Part shown: one piece after another, positions 25,589 to 34,625 of the stretch
Layout of the letters: each line of letters starts with the position of its first letter
Numbering within the stretch: the stretch's first letter is position 1
Assembly: GCF_900167445.1 (NCBI RefSeq)
Contig: NZ_FUZT01000006.1
Coordinates: 62,001-126,000 of the forward strand
Origin: Maledivibacter halophilus
GTDB lineage: Bacteria > Bacillota > Clostridia > Peptostreptococcales > Caminicellaceae
Reading direction: 5' to 3'
DNA: 64,000 nt
Made by a program: the position numbers and the translations under genes
The notes under the pieces: generated by a model
Told to the model about the DNA's origin: nothing
What the model saw: the letters and a program-made list of their open reading frames with translations, nothing else
The model's database searches: none

Positions 25589-27307
25589 ATGCTCCTTGAA
25601 CTAAATATTGAAAATTTTGTTTTAATTGAAAATATTAATATCAGCTTTACCCAAGGATTTAATGTATTATCAGGGGAAACAGGGGCTGGAAAATCTATTA
25701 TAATAGATGCAATAAGCTTGGTCTTGGGTGGAAAATCCAGTAAGAACTATGTTAGAACAGGTAAAGAAAAAGCCGTAATTCAAATAGTTTTTACCTTTGA
25801 AGATGAAGAATTAAAAAAGCTTCTTTATGAATATGGTATTGACTGTGAGGATAATATTATTATTCTAAATAGAGAAATATTTGGAACAGGAAAAAGTATT
25901 TCTAGGATTAATGGAAGAATAGTACAATTGGCCTTTGCTAAAAAGGTGGCAAAAATGTTAATAGATATTCATGGACAACATGAGCATCAATCTCTTCTAT
26001 ATACTGATAATCATCTAAATATGCTGGACTTGTTTGGAAATGAAATGTTGATAAGAAATTTAGAAAAAGTAAATGAAAAATATGATCAATTAAGAAAAAT
26101 TGAAAAGGAACTTCAAAAGATTGATCAAAACGACAAAGAGCGAGAAAGAAGAATAGATCTTATTAAGTTTCAGATTGAAGAAATTGATTCCTGTTCAATT
26201 AAACCAAGTGAAGATACTGATTTGTCAAAACAATTTGATCTATTGAAAAACAGTGAAAAAATATTTGCAATTATACATGAAAGCCATGATAAAATTTCTT
26301 CTAGCTTAGATGATCAAGAGTCAATTTTAGGAACATTATCAGATATTCTAGGAGGCTTTGAAGACATATCTGTTCTTGATGAAAATATAAAAAATTTTAA
26401 TGATGAACTTCAGGATATATTCTATAGATTGCAGGATATTGCAACTGATATGAGACATTATGGAGAAAATATTACTTATGATTCAGAGGCTTTATTTGAA
26501 GTGGAAAAAAGACTTGATACAATTAATAATCTCAAAAGAAAATACGGGAATACTATAGAAGAAATATTACAGTATCGTGATAAAATGCAAAACGAACTGG
26601 AAGAATTAGAGGATAGCGCAAATAGGATAAAAATACTAAAAAAAGATATAGAAATATGTAAAGGAGAATATCTAAAATTAAGCAAGTCATTAAGTAAACA
26701 AAGAAAAGAGATATCAAAAAATTTTGAGAATAAGATGATGAAAGAGCTCAAGGATTTAAATTTTAAAAATGCTGAGTTTAAGGTTAGTATAACTCCAAAT
26801 ACAGATAAAAATAATAATTTGGTTTTTAAGAAAAATGGAATTGATAAAGTTGAGTTTTTGATTTCAACTAATCCTGGTGAGCCGCTTAAATCGTTGTCCA
26901 AAGTTGCTTCCGGTGGTGAAATATCTAGAATAATGCTGGCAATGAAGGTTATTTTGGCTAAAATAGATAATATATCAACATTAATCTTTGATGAGATAGA
27001 TACTGGAATAAGTGGAAAAACTGCAAATGTTGTTGGAGAAAAGATAGCACTAATATCAAGAACTCACCAAACCATATGTATTACTCATTTACCTCAAATT
27101 GCAGTAATGGCTGATAATCATTTATTCATTGAAAAGATTACTTCAGAAAGTCAAACTACTACAGTTATACAAAAGCTCAATGATGAGGATAGAATAAATG
27201 AGATAAGTAGATTAATTGGAGGAAATATAATTACTGATTTAACCTTAAAAAATGCAAAAGAGATGTTAAATATGGCTCATAATACAAAAAAGACATTGAT
27301 TTCATAA
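25589..27307 (+). CDS. recN: DNA repair protein RecN
   Basis: 572 residues, the standard SMC-like repair ATPase. Walker A is GETGAGKSIIID (about 31-42), a coiled-coil arm spans about 150-380, the signature KVASGGEISRIMLA and Walker B TLIFDEIDTGISG lie near the C-terminus. RecN gathers double-strand break ends for recombination. GGGGAGG precedes the ATG. A hairpin terminator and repeats follow, so this ends the nusB-to-recN run. Confidence 0.95.
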   Translation: MLLELNIENFVLIENINISFTQGFNVLSGETGAGKSIIIDAISLVLGGKSSKNYVRTGKEKAVIQIVFTFEDEELKKLLYEYGIDCEDNIIILNREIFGTGKSISRINGRIVQLAFAKKVAKMLIDIHGQHEHQSLLYTDNHLNMLDLFGNEMLIRNLEKVNEKYDQLRKIEKELQKIDQNDKERERRIDLIKFQIEEIDSCSIKPSEDTDLSKQFDLLKNSEKIFAIIHESHDKISSSLDDQESILGTLSDILGGFEDISVLDENIKNFNDELQDIFYRLQDIATDMRHYGENITYDSEALFEVEKRLDTINNLKRKYGNTIEEILQYRDKMQNELEELEDSANRIKILKKDIEICKGEYLKLSKSLSKQRKEISKNFENKMMKELKDLNFKNAEFKVSITPNTDKNNNLVFKKNGIDKVEFLISTNPGEPLKSLSKVASGGEISRIMLAMKVILAKIDNISTLIFDEIDTGISGKTANVVGEKIALISRTHQTICITHLPQIAVMADNHLFIEKITSESQTTTVIQKLNDEDRINEISRLIGGNIITDLTLKNAKEMLNMAHNTKKTLIS

Positions 27308-27310
27308 TTT

Positions 27311-27376
27311 AGAGAATTGTATAATCCTTTTACATATTATGTAATTTATCTAAATTTGAATTATGAAATTATTTCA
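27311..27376. repeat. Family A repeat, short diverged copy
   Basis: GAGAATTGTATAATC, then ACATATTATGTAATTT and AATTATGAAATTATTTC keep the three-site family A layout in 66 bases. It begins four bases after the recN stop. Confidence 0.6.
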
Positions 27377-27397
27377 TTTATTTAAATTTAAACTGTA

Positions 27398-27427
27398 AAA
27401 GCTGCAAAAACATTGCAGCTTTTTTTA
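27398..27427 (+). terminator. Terminator of recN
   Basis: AAAGCTGCAA (27398-27407) pairs with TTGCAGCTTT (27414-27423), followed by a T tract. Confidence 0.9.
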
Positions 27428-27787
27428 TATTTAAAAATTATAATAATATCTATAATGTTAAGCCAAAAATTGAGAGATATTAAATCTTACATGAAAAGAA
27501 TAATGAGTCTAGAAATAGGCTAAATTATAAATAGAACTTAAGATTTAATTTTTAAGTCTATAGTGAAACAAAGAATTCCACAAATATCGATATTTTAGGA
27601 TCTCTAAATTAGATTTTAAAAGTGTTTCACTATATTTAAAGATATTCCAGCAAAACAGTTGATTTATACAGATCAAAGCTCCTCAGAAACACCGGGTATT
27701 TTGATATGCATAAATTAAGTTTTGCTATGGGAAATCTATAAAAGAACTATTTATATGGGGAGTGATTAATTTAGGGAGTGGGTTTTT
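27428..27787. other. Gap between recN and spoIVB
   Basis: The first 200 bases are AT-rich with no clear element; a weak inverted pair TAGTGAAACA (27560) and AGTGTTTCACTATA (27621-27634) can fold. The rest is a family B palindrome. No ORF is supported. Confidence 0.5.
27631..27740. repeat. Family B palindromic repeat, copy 2
   Basis: GATATTCCAGCAAAACAGTT on the left and AAGTTTTGCTATGGGAAATC on the right are near inverted copies (the A-to-G/T-to-C change at CAAAAC/GTTTTG is compensated). The inner ATTTTGATATGCATAAATTA is identical to that in the 21.4 kb copy. It lies 48 bases before spoIVB. Confidence 0.8.
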
Positions 27788-29092
27788 TTGAAATCTAAAC
27801 GAAAAAAAATTATAACCTTTTCAATACTATTTGTTTTTTTTGGTTTAGTGTTTTTTAATATAGCCACATTTTTGTACTATCCAACTGAGATAAATATATT
27901 TGAAGGTGAAGGACAGGTTTTAAATATAAAGTACCCTTTTAAAGTTACAAACAGTCAAGATGATAAGATAGTAGAAATCTCCGTTGAAGAAGATGGTGAG
28001 GATAAAGGGAACAAGATTAAAATAATACCACTTAGAAAAGGGAAAACTAATTTAGAGATAAAACTTCTTGGAGTATTGCCAATAAAAAAATTAGCAATCG
28101 ATGTATTTCCAAAGATGAAAATAATTCCCGGCGGAAATTCTATAGGAGTAAAATTGAATACGAAAGGCGTTTTAATAGTAGGGTTAGAAGAAATAGAAGG
28201 CCAAGATAATAAAAGATATAATCCTGGATATGATGGTGGACTTAGAATAGGGGATTGTATAATTGAAATAGAAGGAGAAAAGGTAAAAAACGCTGACCAT
28301 GTAGTAGAGCTTATAAATTCAAATAAAGGTAAAGAAATAAGAGTAAAGGCTAAAAGAAGAGAAAGAGTTTTAAATTTTAAAATCATGCCTGTTAAAAGCA
28401 AGGTCTATAATGATTATAAAATTGGCCTTTGGGTTAAGGATAAGACAGCTGGAGTTGGAACCCTGACTTTTTTTGACCCTAATTCAAAGATATATGGTGC
28501 ATTAGGTCATGCAATATCAGATGCTGAAACGGGCAGAATATTGCCTGTTGGCAATGGTGAGATTCTAAAGTCAAAGGTAGTTTCCATTAAACAGGGAAAA
28601 AGAGGAAAAGCAGGAGAAATAAGAGGAATTTTCTTAGAAACTACAGACCCTTTAGGTTCCTTAGAAAAAAACACTAATTATGGAATATATGGGACAATGT
28701 ATCAACAATATAAAAACCCAATATATAGAAAACCTATTGATATTGCACTACAGCATGAGATTGAATTAGGGCCGGCGAAAATACTCACTACCACTGATGA
28801 CAATCACATAAAAGAGTATGATATAGTAATAGAAAAAATCAATATGCAGAGAAAAGTGAGCAATAAAAGCATGGTGGTTAGAATTGTAGATAAAGAACTT
28901 CTAGAAAAAACTGGAGGAATTGTTCAAGGTATGAGTGGAAGCCCTATAATACAAAATGGAAAAATAGTTGGGGCAGTTACTCACGTTTTTGTTAATGACC
29001 CGACAAAGGGATATGGGATATTTATTGAATGGATGCTCAAAGAATCAGGTATAAAGGCCAACAAGAAAAATATATTTCATAAAGCAGGCTAA
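27788..29092 (+). CDS. spoIVB: SpoIVB peptidase (S55)
   Basis: 434 residues: an N-terminal membrane anchor (about 7-27), a PDZ domain (about 145-200, GGLRIGDCIIEIEGEKV) and the S55 serine protease domain with catalytic His in GALGHAISD (near 240) and Ser in QGMSGSPII (near 383). Made in the forespore under sigma-G, it is secreted into the intermembrane space where it triggers pro-sigma-K processing by cleaving SpoIVFA. TTG 27788 follows GGGAGTGGG. It precedes spo0A, the standard Firmicute order. Confidence 0.95.
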   Translation: MKSKRKKIITFSILFVFFGLVFFNIATFLYYPTEINIFEGEGQVLNIKYPFKVTNSQDDKIVEISVEEDGEDKGNKIKIIPLRKGKTNLEIKLLGVLPIKKLAIDVFPKMKIIPGGNSIGVKLNTKGVLIVGLEEIEGQDNKRYNPGYDGGLRIGDCIIEIEGEKVKNADHVVELINSNKGKEIRVKAKRRERVLNFKIMPVKSKVYNDYKIGLWVKDKTAGVGTLTFFDPNSKIYGALGHAISDAETGRILPVGNGEILKSKVVSIKQGKRGKAGEIRGIFLETTDPLGSLEKNTNYGIYGTMYQQYKNPIYRKPIDIALQHEIELGPAKILTTTDDNHIKEYDIVIEKINMQRKVSNKSMVVRIVDKELLEKTGGIVQGMSGSPIIQNGKIVGAVTHVFVNDPTKGYGIFIEWMLKESGIKANKKNIFHKAG

Positions 29093-29099
29093 AGATATA

Positions 29100-29136
29100 A
29101 CACTTCAAGTCATTATGATTTGAAGTGTCTTTTTAT
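29100..29136 (+). terminator. Terminator of spoIVB
   Basis: ACACTTCAA (29100-29108) pairs with TTGAAGTGT (29120-29128), followed by TTTTTATT. Confidence 0.85.
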
Positions 29137-29256
29137 TCTTAGATACACCAATTAATGATAATGCTTTCACTTTTATATATAATTTTATCAAATATATAAA
29201 AAAACAGCTTTAAAATGGATATAAATTACATTGTTTTTAAAAATTTTAAAAAAGAG

Positions 29257-29282
29257 AAGGATATTTTTCATTTATGTCGAAT
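29257..29282 (+). promoter_or_regulatory. Probable sigma-H promoter and 0A box of spo0A
   Basis: AAGGATAT (29257-29264) and GTCGAAT (29276-29282) match the sigma-H -35 (RNAGGAWWW) and -10 (RNNGAAT) with an 11-base spacer. TATGTCGAA (29273-29281) is close to the 0A box TTTGTCGAA and overlaps the -10, suggesting autoregulation. Confidence 0.65.
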
Positions 29283-29328
29283 TCAAGTATTATGCGTGTT
29301 ATAACATATTATATAAGGAGGTTTTTTT

Positions 29329-30135
29329 GTGAAAGATAGAATAAAGATTTTAATAGCAGATGATAATAAAGATTTCTGCGACATTTTGTATGAATATTTG
29401 AGCAAGCAAGAAGATTTGGAAATAATTGGTGTGGCTAAGGATGGTATAGAAGCCATAGAAATACTTTCTCAAAACACACCAGATGTTATGATTTTGGATA
29501 TTATTATGCCTCATCTTGATGGATTAGGCGTTTTAGAAAAAATGCATTCTTTGGATATACCAGAGACTCCAAAGATAATAATTTTATCGGCTGTAGGACA
29601 AGATAGAATTACACAAAAGGCTATAAATCTTGGTGCAGATTATTATGTTGTAAAACCCTTTGATTTTGAAGTGTTTATTAAGAGAATTAGACAATTAATG
29701 GGAAATTCTAATGAGAATTTTGAAAGGAAAAAGCCATTAAGAGACTACAGTTTTTCAAATGTAGAAAAACAGCCTAAGACTATATCGATAGAAGCGGAAA
29801 TTACAAATATTATTCATGAAATTGGCGTTCCTGCTCACATAAAAGGATATTTATACTTAAGAGAAGCCATAGGAATGGTTGTTGAGAATATTGAATATCT
29901 TAGTGCGGTAACAAAGGAATTATATCCTAATATAGCAGAAAAATTCAACACTACACCAAGTAGAGTAGAAAGGGCAATAAGACATGCCATAGAAGTTGCT
30001 TGGGGTAGGGGAAAGATAGATACTATAAACAAATTATTTGGATACACAGTACATAATGGCAAAGGAAAACCAACCAATAGTGAATTCATAGCTATGGTTG
30101 CTGATAAGCTTAGGATAGAGCAGAGGATAAGTTAA
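29329..30135 (+). CDS. spo0A: Sporulation master regulator Spo0A
   Basis: 268 residues. The receiver domain has Asp11-Asp12, phosphoacceptor Asp57 in MILDIIMP, Ser87 and Lys109 (VVKPFDF). After a linker, the C-terminal effector domain contains [19 protein letters not shown], the 0A-box recognition helix region unique to Spo0A. Phosphorylated Spo0A starts sporulation; the Spo0E-like protein at 6.0 kb is a candidate phosphatase. GTG 29329 follows AAGGAGG by seven bases. A strong terminator follows. Confidence 0.97.
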   Translation: MKDRIKILIADDNKDFCDILYEYLSKQEDLEIIGVAKDGIEAIEILSQNTPDVMILDIIMPHLDGLGVLEKMHSLDIPETPKIIILSAVGQDRITQKAINLGADYYVVKPFDFEVFIKRIRQLMGNSNENFERKKPLRDYSFSNVEKQPKTISIEAEITNIIHEIGVPAHIKGYLYLREAIGMVVENIEYLSAVTKELYPNIAEKFNTTPSRVERAIRHAIEVAWGRGKIDTINKLFGYTVHNGKGKPTNSEFIAMVADKLRIEQRIS

Positions 30136-30157
30136 ATAGAATAAGTTTAAATAATAG

Positions 30158-30202
30158 AAATTCTCCCATTCAAAATATAGAAAAGGAAGGGAGAATTTTT
30201 TA
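30158..30202 (+). terminator. Terminator of spo0A
   Basis: AAATTCTCCC (30158-30167) pairs with GGGAGAATTT (30189-30198), followed by T5. Confidence 0.85.
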
Positions 30203-30238
30203 CTAGCTTTTAATAAAATATATATCCATTAGACCTAA

Positions 30239-30337
30239 GGATAACTAACTATAAAGTATAATAAATTTCATAGAAAAAATGTAGAAGCATTCATTATTTC
30301 CTATGAAATTTATATTAAGTTTTAATGTTTGTTATCC
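30239..30337. repeat. Family C palindromic repeat, copy 1
   Basis: GGATAACTAACTATAAA at the left faces TTTAATGTTTGTTATCC at the right; the centre AATAAATTTCATAG and CTATGAAATTTATATT is also inverted. The right end abuts ATATATAGATATTCC, the left tip of a family B element. A second copy lies at 39.5 kb. Confidence 0.75.
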
Positions 30338-30373
30338 ATATATAGATATTCCATATTTATATAATGAATAGAA

Positions 30374-30532
30374 TTAATGAACTTTATTACATCTATTACA
30401 TTTAGTACATTTTGTACAGTTTTCACAAGAATAGTAAAAAATATAATCAGTATTCATCCAATACAAAATATTTTCAGTATCAATTAACTTATGATCTTTA
30501 CAAATGTTATTATTTTTTTTTGTAACCATCAT
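30374..30532 (-). CDS. Cysteine-rich microprotein, unknown function
   Basis: An open frame of 52 codons ending CENCTKCTKCNRCNKVH, with six cysteines in all, five of them in the tail. The run C-x2-C-x2-C-x2-C-x2-C is of the kind that binds zinc or an Fe-S cluster. The N-terminal part is hydrophilic with an aromatic centre (YWMNTDYIFYY). AAAGGGGGGG lies directly upstream; the second ATG (30529) has five-base spacing and is the better start than the first (30532). It is the only supported frame in the 671-base gap between spo0A and ybaK. I recognise no family. Confidence 0.5.
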   Translation of the reverse strand: MMVTKKNNNICKDHKLIDTENILYWMNTDYIFYYSCENCTKCTKCNRCNKVH

Positions 30533-30755
30533 ATCCCCCCCTTTGAAAATACGAGTTCAAAAATTCTGAATATTCCAACTTTATATTAATATTATATTTT
30601 ATAACCATCTAGAGTTTCCATCATAATAAATAATGCTGCATAATAATATATTATCTCAATAGTTAATTAACAAACATATATGAGTAAATAATATCTTACT
30701 ATTAAGAGGAAAAATGTATTTTTTAATACAATAAAGTAGCTATTGATAGAAATAG

Positions 30756-30797
30756 AAAGGAGTCAGTATTATTAGATGAAAATATACCGACTCCTTT
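30756..30797. terminator. Bidirectional-type terminator, serving ybaK
   Basis: AAAGGAGTCAGTAT (30756-30769) pairs with ATACCGACTCCTTT (30784-30797) with one mismatch over a 14-base loop. It lies just beyond the ybaK stop on the minus strand. Confidence 0.7.
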
Positions 30798-30806
30798 GCT
30801 TTTTCC

Positions 30807-31265
30807 TTATTTACACACATCTACCCACTGAGCAACAGTTATTTTTGATAAATCAGCAGGGGTGATTTTAATTGATGAGTTTGTTGCCCCAGCAGCAGGA
30901 TAGACATATTCATAATTTTTTAATGAAATATCCAAATAGACTTCTAAAGGATTTCTTAAACCAAAGGGACATACTCCTCCTACTGGGTGACCAGTTATTT
31001 CTAAAACTTCATCAGGTTTAAGCATTTTACATTTTGTTTTGAAAGTATCTTTATACTTTCTATTGTCTATTCTGGCATCTCCCTTTGTTACAATTAGAAT
31101 ATCTCGATCCTTCAGCTTAAAAGCCATGGTCTTAGCAATGAGCTCAGGTTTTACTCCATGGGCTTTAGCTGCTAGTTCAACAGTTGCTGTGCTTTCATCC
31201 AATTCAAAAATTTCATATTCCAAATTATTGTCTTTAAAAAATCTTTTGACATCCTCTAAAGCCAT
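30807..31265 (-). CDS. ybaK: YbaK/EbsC family aminoacyl-tRNA deacylase
   Basis: 152 residues of the YbaK/ProX editing fold: the central FKLKDRDILIVTKGDARID contains the conserved lysine region, and GGVCPFGLRNPLEVYLD is the GxxxPFG loop. Members hydrolyse misacylated Cys- or Ala-tRNA(Pro) in the cytoplasm; the exact substrate is not readable. AAGGAGATG sits before the minus-strand ATG at 31265. It is monocistronic, between the microprotein and a family A repeat. Confidence 0.88.
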   Translation of the reverse strand: MALEDVKRFFKDNNLEYEIFELDESTATVELAAKAHGVKPELIAKTMAFKLKDRDILIVTKGDARIDNRKYKDTFKTKCKMLKPDEVLEITGHPVGGVCPFGLRNPLEVYLDISLKNYEYVYPAAGATNSSIKITPADLSKITVAQWVDVCK

Positions 31266-31307
31266 TCTAAATCATCTCCTTGTTTTTTTCATATGTATAT
31301 ATAAGTG

Positions 31308-31425
31308 GGGAAATTGCATAATACATGTAAAGAATTTTTAAATACAAAATGTAGTATAGATAGTCAGGCAAGTTATTTACATATTGTATTTAAAAATTGA
31401 TAATGTTGATTATGCAAGTTTCTAA
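31308..31425. repeat. Family A intergenic inverted repeat, copy 7
   Basis: GGAAATTGCATAATACATG on the left and TGATTATGCAAGTTTC on the right; the interior ATTTTTAAATACAAAATG and ATATTGTATTTAAAAAT are themselves inverted, giving a long near-palindrome like the 16.3 kb copy. Confidence 0.8.
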
Positions 31426-31581
31426 AGTAAGTAAATATACATCAATTCTGTATAATTCTATTTTAAACATATTTATTATAACATTATTAGATAAAAATGT
31501 TAAATTTACTCTATGAGAGGGGTTTAATTTCTAATGATTATATAATAATATAAATATATAATATAAGGAGAGGTGTTTCTA

Positions 31582-31758
31582 ATGAGTAAGGAAACTAAAA
31601 TAATTTTAGATGAATTAAATTTTTCAATTGGAAGAATAACAGAAAGAGAAATAAAGGGCAAAAGATTAAAAGAAAGTGAATATTGGTATCGACAAGGCTT
31701 AAAAACAGCAAGGGATATCGTTTTAAAGGTCGAGAATTTAAATAAAGGTAAATCCTAA
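31582..31758 (+). CDS. Small helical protein of unknown function
   Basis: 58 residues, charged and probably helical, with SEYWYRQGLKTARDIV near the centre and no cysteine or membrane segment. ATG 31582 follows GGAGAGG by seven bases, which makes ATG 31573 unlikely. It stands alone between a family A repeat and the LRR protein gene. I do not recognise the family. The good ribosome site and codon use support a real gene. Confidence 0.55.
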   Translation: MSKETKIILDELNFSIGRITEREIKGKRLKESEYWYRQGLKTARDIVLKVENLNKGKS

Positions 31759-31951
31759 AAATATGTGATTTAAATTTAAACTAATACCTAGCACAATATT
31801 ACTTTGACAATAGTTCCGAGTTGTAATTAACTCTGAATTAATCTTATTACAAATATTATCATCATAAAACTTCAAAACAAACCATAATGTATTAAAATGC
31901 TACTAAATGGAAATACTTATAATAAAATTACAACTATCTGGAGGGAGTATT

Positions 31952-33103
31952 ATGAATAAACATTTCCTTAATGGTTTGATTTTAGGTATAATGATGACCT
32001 TTATTTTAAGTTCAATATTAGTTTTTTCAGAAGACTTAAAGGATACTATAGAAGTAGTATTTAACTCAGTAAATTTAGAAGTAAATGGAGAAAAAATCAA
32101 AATAGATAATATACTATATGATGGAACCACATATATACCTATTAGAAAAGTTGCAAAAATGGTGGGAAAAGAAGTTAAATGGGATAGTAAAACACGTACT
32201 GTCAGTATAAATGAAAGCAAAAACGATGATAAAGTGGAAAATAGTAAAGCAGTAAGTAGTAAAATTAATAAAACTGAAGAAGACCCAAATGAAATAAAAT
32301 TTAATGAAAAAGGTTTGGAAAATATAGTTAGAAAAATGATTAATAAACCAAGTGGTAAAATATATGCAGGGGATGTCAAGGAAATAACAAAGATAGTATT
32401 TCCCAATCCTGAAAATGAAGAAGATGTAATATCAGATATAGAACCGTTAAAGCATTTTACTGACTTAAAGGAAATAGAGCTAAATAATCATAAGATTTTT
32501 GATATAACACCACTTAAGGATCTTAAGAATTTAGAAAAATTATCTTTAAACTCTAATAATATAAAGGACATCGCTTCTTTAAAAAATTTAATTAAATTGC
32601 AAGAATTGCATCTGAGTAGAAATAAAATAGAAAACATTAGTGATCTAGAGGGGCTTAAGGAATTAAAGGTTTTAGCCCTAAATGGCAATAAAATAATTGA
32701 TTTAAAAGGAATAGAAAATTTAAATGGATTACAAAAGTTATTTTTATCTGAAAATGCAATTAAAGATATTTCTAATCTAGAAAAATTAATTAATTTACAG
32801 GTTTTATATTTGTATCACAATAAGCTTACCGATATTACTCCTGTAGGAAATTTGAAAAAGCTTAGAAATCTATCATTAAATAATAATGATATTAGTGATA
32901 TTAAGGTATTGGGAGAGCTAACAAATTTGGAAAAACTAGTAATTAAGAACAATAAAATTTCAAGTATAAGTATTTTATCAGATTTAAAAGATTTAAAAAT
33001 CTTATATCTTAGAGGTAATAATATTAAGGATTTATCTCCTGCTAATGAAATATTTAGTCAATTAATAGACAAAGATTTTGAATTGAAAACAAGTGAAAAC
33101 TAA
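31952..33103 (+). CDS. Secreted leucine-rich repeat protein with stalk domain
   Basis: 383 residues: a signal peptide (about 1-25), a copper amine oxidase N-domain-like unit (about 30-80, YDGTTYIPIRKVAKMVGKEV), a charged linker, then about ten 22-residue leucine-rich repeats of the internalin type (LxxLxxLxLxxNxIxDIxxL). It should be outside the membrane, perhaps wall-bound via the N-domain, and mediate binding. ATG 31952 follows GGAGGGAG; the earlier ATG 31907 lacks a site and spoils the signal peptide. A strong terminator follows. The ligand is unknown. Confidence 0.85.
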   Translation: MNKHFLNGLILGIMMTFILSSILVFSEDLKDTIEVVFNSVNLEVNGEKIKIDNILYDGTTYIPIRKVAKMVGKEVKWDSKTRTVSINESKNDDKVENSKAVSSKINKTEEDPNEIKFNEKGLENIVRKMINKPSGKIYAGDVKEITKIVFPNPENEEDVISDIEPLKHFTDLKEIELNNHKIFDITPLKDLKNLEKLSLNSNNIKDIASLKNLIKLQELHLSRNKIENISDLEGLKELKVLALNGNKIIDLKGIENLNGLQKLFLSENAIKDISNLEKLINLQVLYLYHNKLTDITPVGNLKKLRNLSLNNNDISDIKVLGELTNLEKLVIKNNKISSISILSDLKDLKILYLRGNNIKDLSPANEIFSQLIDKDFELKTSEN

Positions 33104-33110
33104 GTTGATA

Positions 33111-33154
33111 AAAACTCCTCCCCAAAACATAGGTTTTTTGGAGGAGTTTTTTAA
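33111..33154 (+). terminator. Terminator of the LRR gene
   Basis: AAAACTCCTCC (33111-33121) pairs with GGAGGAGTTTT (33140-33150), followed by T6. Confidence 0.88.
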
Positions 33155-33488
33155 GTGATATAAAGGGAGATAAAAGGAAATATTAAAATCCCCTAAATTG
33201 TATTTAGAATATATTATGCAATTTTATTAGATTATAGTGATGCGATTTTTCCAACTGAAATGAAAAATATAAACTATACTATATATTTCCGAGGTAATAG
33301 TTATAATATAACAATTTATCTTATGTTTTTCTAAAAAGAGTAAATAAAAAGTAGATTCAATAAATATTTTGTAAAAAACCTCTATATAAAATTGTTCCTA
33401 ATATTTTTTTGTTAATTTTACCTAATTAGGAAATAATATATTTATAATCAATAGAAAGATTTTTAAATATAATTTTTTGGAGGTCAAA
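33155..33488. other. Gap before steA with repeat debris
   Basis: GAATATATTATGCAATTTTATT (about 33206-33226) is a right-end fragment of family A, and AAATATTAAAATCCCCT (33180-33195) resembles an inner arm of the family D element at 35.7 kb. The rest is AT-rich without ORFs. GGAGGTC (33479-33485) is the steA ribosome site. Confidence 0.5.
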
Positions 33489-34625
33489 ATGTTTATCGAA
33501 GCTATTGTTAAAAAGGATATTAAAACAAAAAATCTTGTTAAGAGGTTAAATCCAGGAGAAGTGGCTTTAATAAAGCATAGAGATATAGATGAAGTGGCTG
33601 CCAGATCTTTAGTTGAAAAAAGACCAAAGGCTATTATTAATACATCTAAATCCATAAGTGGAAAGTATCCAAATAGAGGGCCTGATATATTACTTAAGGC
33701 GGGAATTGCAATAATTGATATAGATAATGAGGAAGTTTTTGATTTGATAAGTGAAAATAATACAATAAAATTATTAAATAATGAGATTTATATAGATAAT
33801 AAATATATTGGTAAAGGTGAGATTTTAACTAAAGAAATAATAGAAAAAAAGACAAATGAAGCAAAAAAGAATTTAGGTATTGTACTGGAGGACTTCATTG
33901 AAAATACATTGAAATATGCCAAAAGGGAAAAAAATCTTATTTTAGGGAATCTCAGTATACCTGATATTAATTTTAAAATTAAAAACCGCCATGTATTAAT
34001 AGTAGTAAGAGGAAAGGATTATAAAGAAGATCTTTTAGCAATAAAAACATATATAAATGAAGTAAAACCAGTGCTAATTGGCGTAGATGGCGGTGGGGAT
34101 GCCCTATTAGAGTTTGGATATACTCCTGATATAGTTATTGGAGATATGGACAGTGTTTCAGATAATTGCTTGAAAAAATGCAAGGAAATCGTAGTACATG
34201 CTTATAGTGATGGAAGGGCTCCTGGGGTTAGAAGAATAAAAGAACAGGGGTTGAAATATAAATTATTTCCCGCTCCTGGGACAAGCGAAGATATCGCCAT
34301 GCTTTTGGCATTTGAAAAAGGGGCAGATTTTATTGTTGCTGTTGGTAGCCATACAAATATGATAGATTTTTTAGAAAAGGGAAGGAAGGGGATGGCAAGT
34401 ACTTTTTTAGTAAGACTTAAGATAGGGTCAAAGCTCATTGATGCAAAAGGCGTTAATAAGCTATATAAAGAAAGAATTAAACCTATACATTTATTCAGTG
34501 TATTTATTTCGTCTTTAATTCCAATAATAATTATTGGGATGTGCTCACCATTAAGTAATCAAATAATTAAGTTGTTTCAAATTAGACTAAAATTATTATA
34601 TGAATTGAGGAGAATATTATGGTAA
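33489..34625 (+). CDS. steA: SteA-like protein (putative cytokinetic ring protein)
   Basis: 378 residues. A thiamine pyrophosphokinase-like fold occupies about 180-320 (GVDGGGDALLEFG, DIVIGDMDSVSD, LFPAPGTSEDIAMLLAFEKG), followed by one C-terminal membrane helix (about 340-360). Corynebacterial SteA acts in cell division with SteB and controls a wall hydrolase; the resemblance is in domain layout and neighbour. ATG 33489 follows GGAGGTC. The gene overlaps the steB start by seven bases. Confidence 0.85.
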   Translation: MFIEAIVKKDIKTKNLVKRLNPGEVALIKHRDIDEVAARSLVEKRPKAIINTSKSISGKYPNRGPDILLKAGIAIIDIDNEEVFDLISENNTIKLLNNEIYIDNKYIGKGEILTKEIIEKKTNEAKKNLGIVLEDFIENTLKYAKREKNLILGNLSIPDINFKIKNRHVLIVVRGKDYKEDLLAIKTYINEVKPVLIGVDGGGDALLEFGYTPDIVIGDMDSVSDNCLKKCKEIVVHAYSDGRAPGVRRIKEQGLKYKLFPAPGTSEDIAMLLAFEKGADFIVAVGSHTNMIDFLEKGRKGMASTFLVRLKIGSKLIDAKGVNKLYKERIKPIHLFSVFISSLIPIIIIGMCSPLSNQIIKLFQIRLKLLYELRRILW

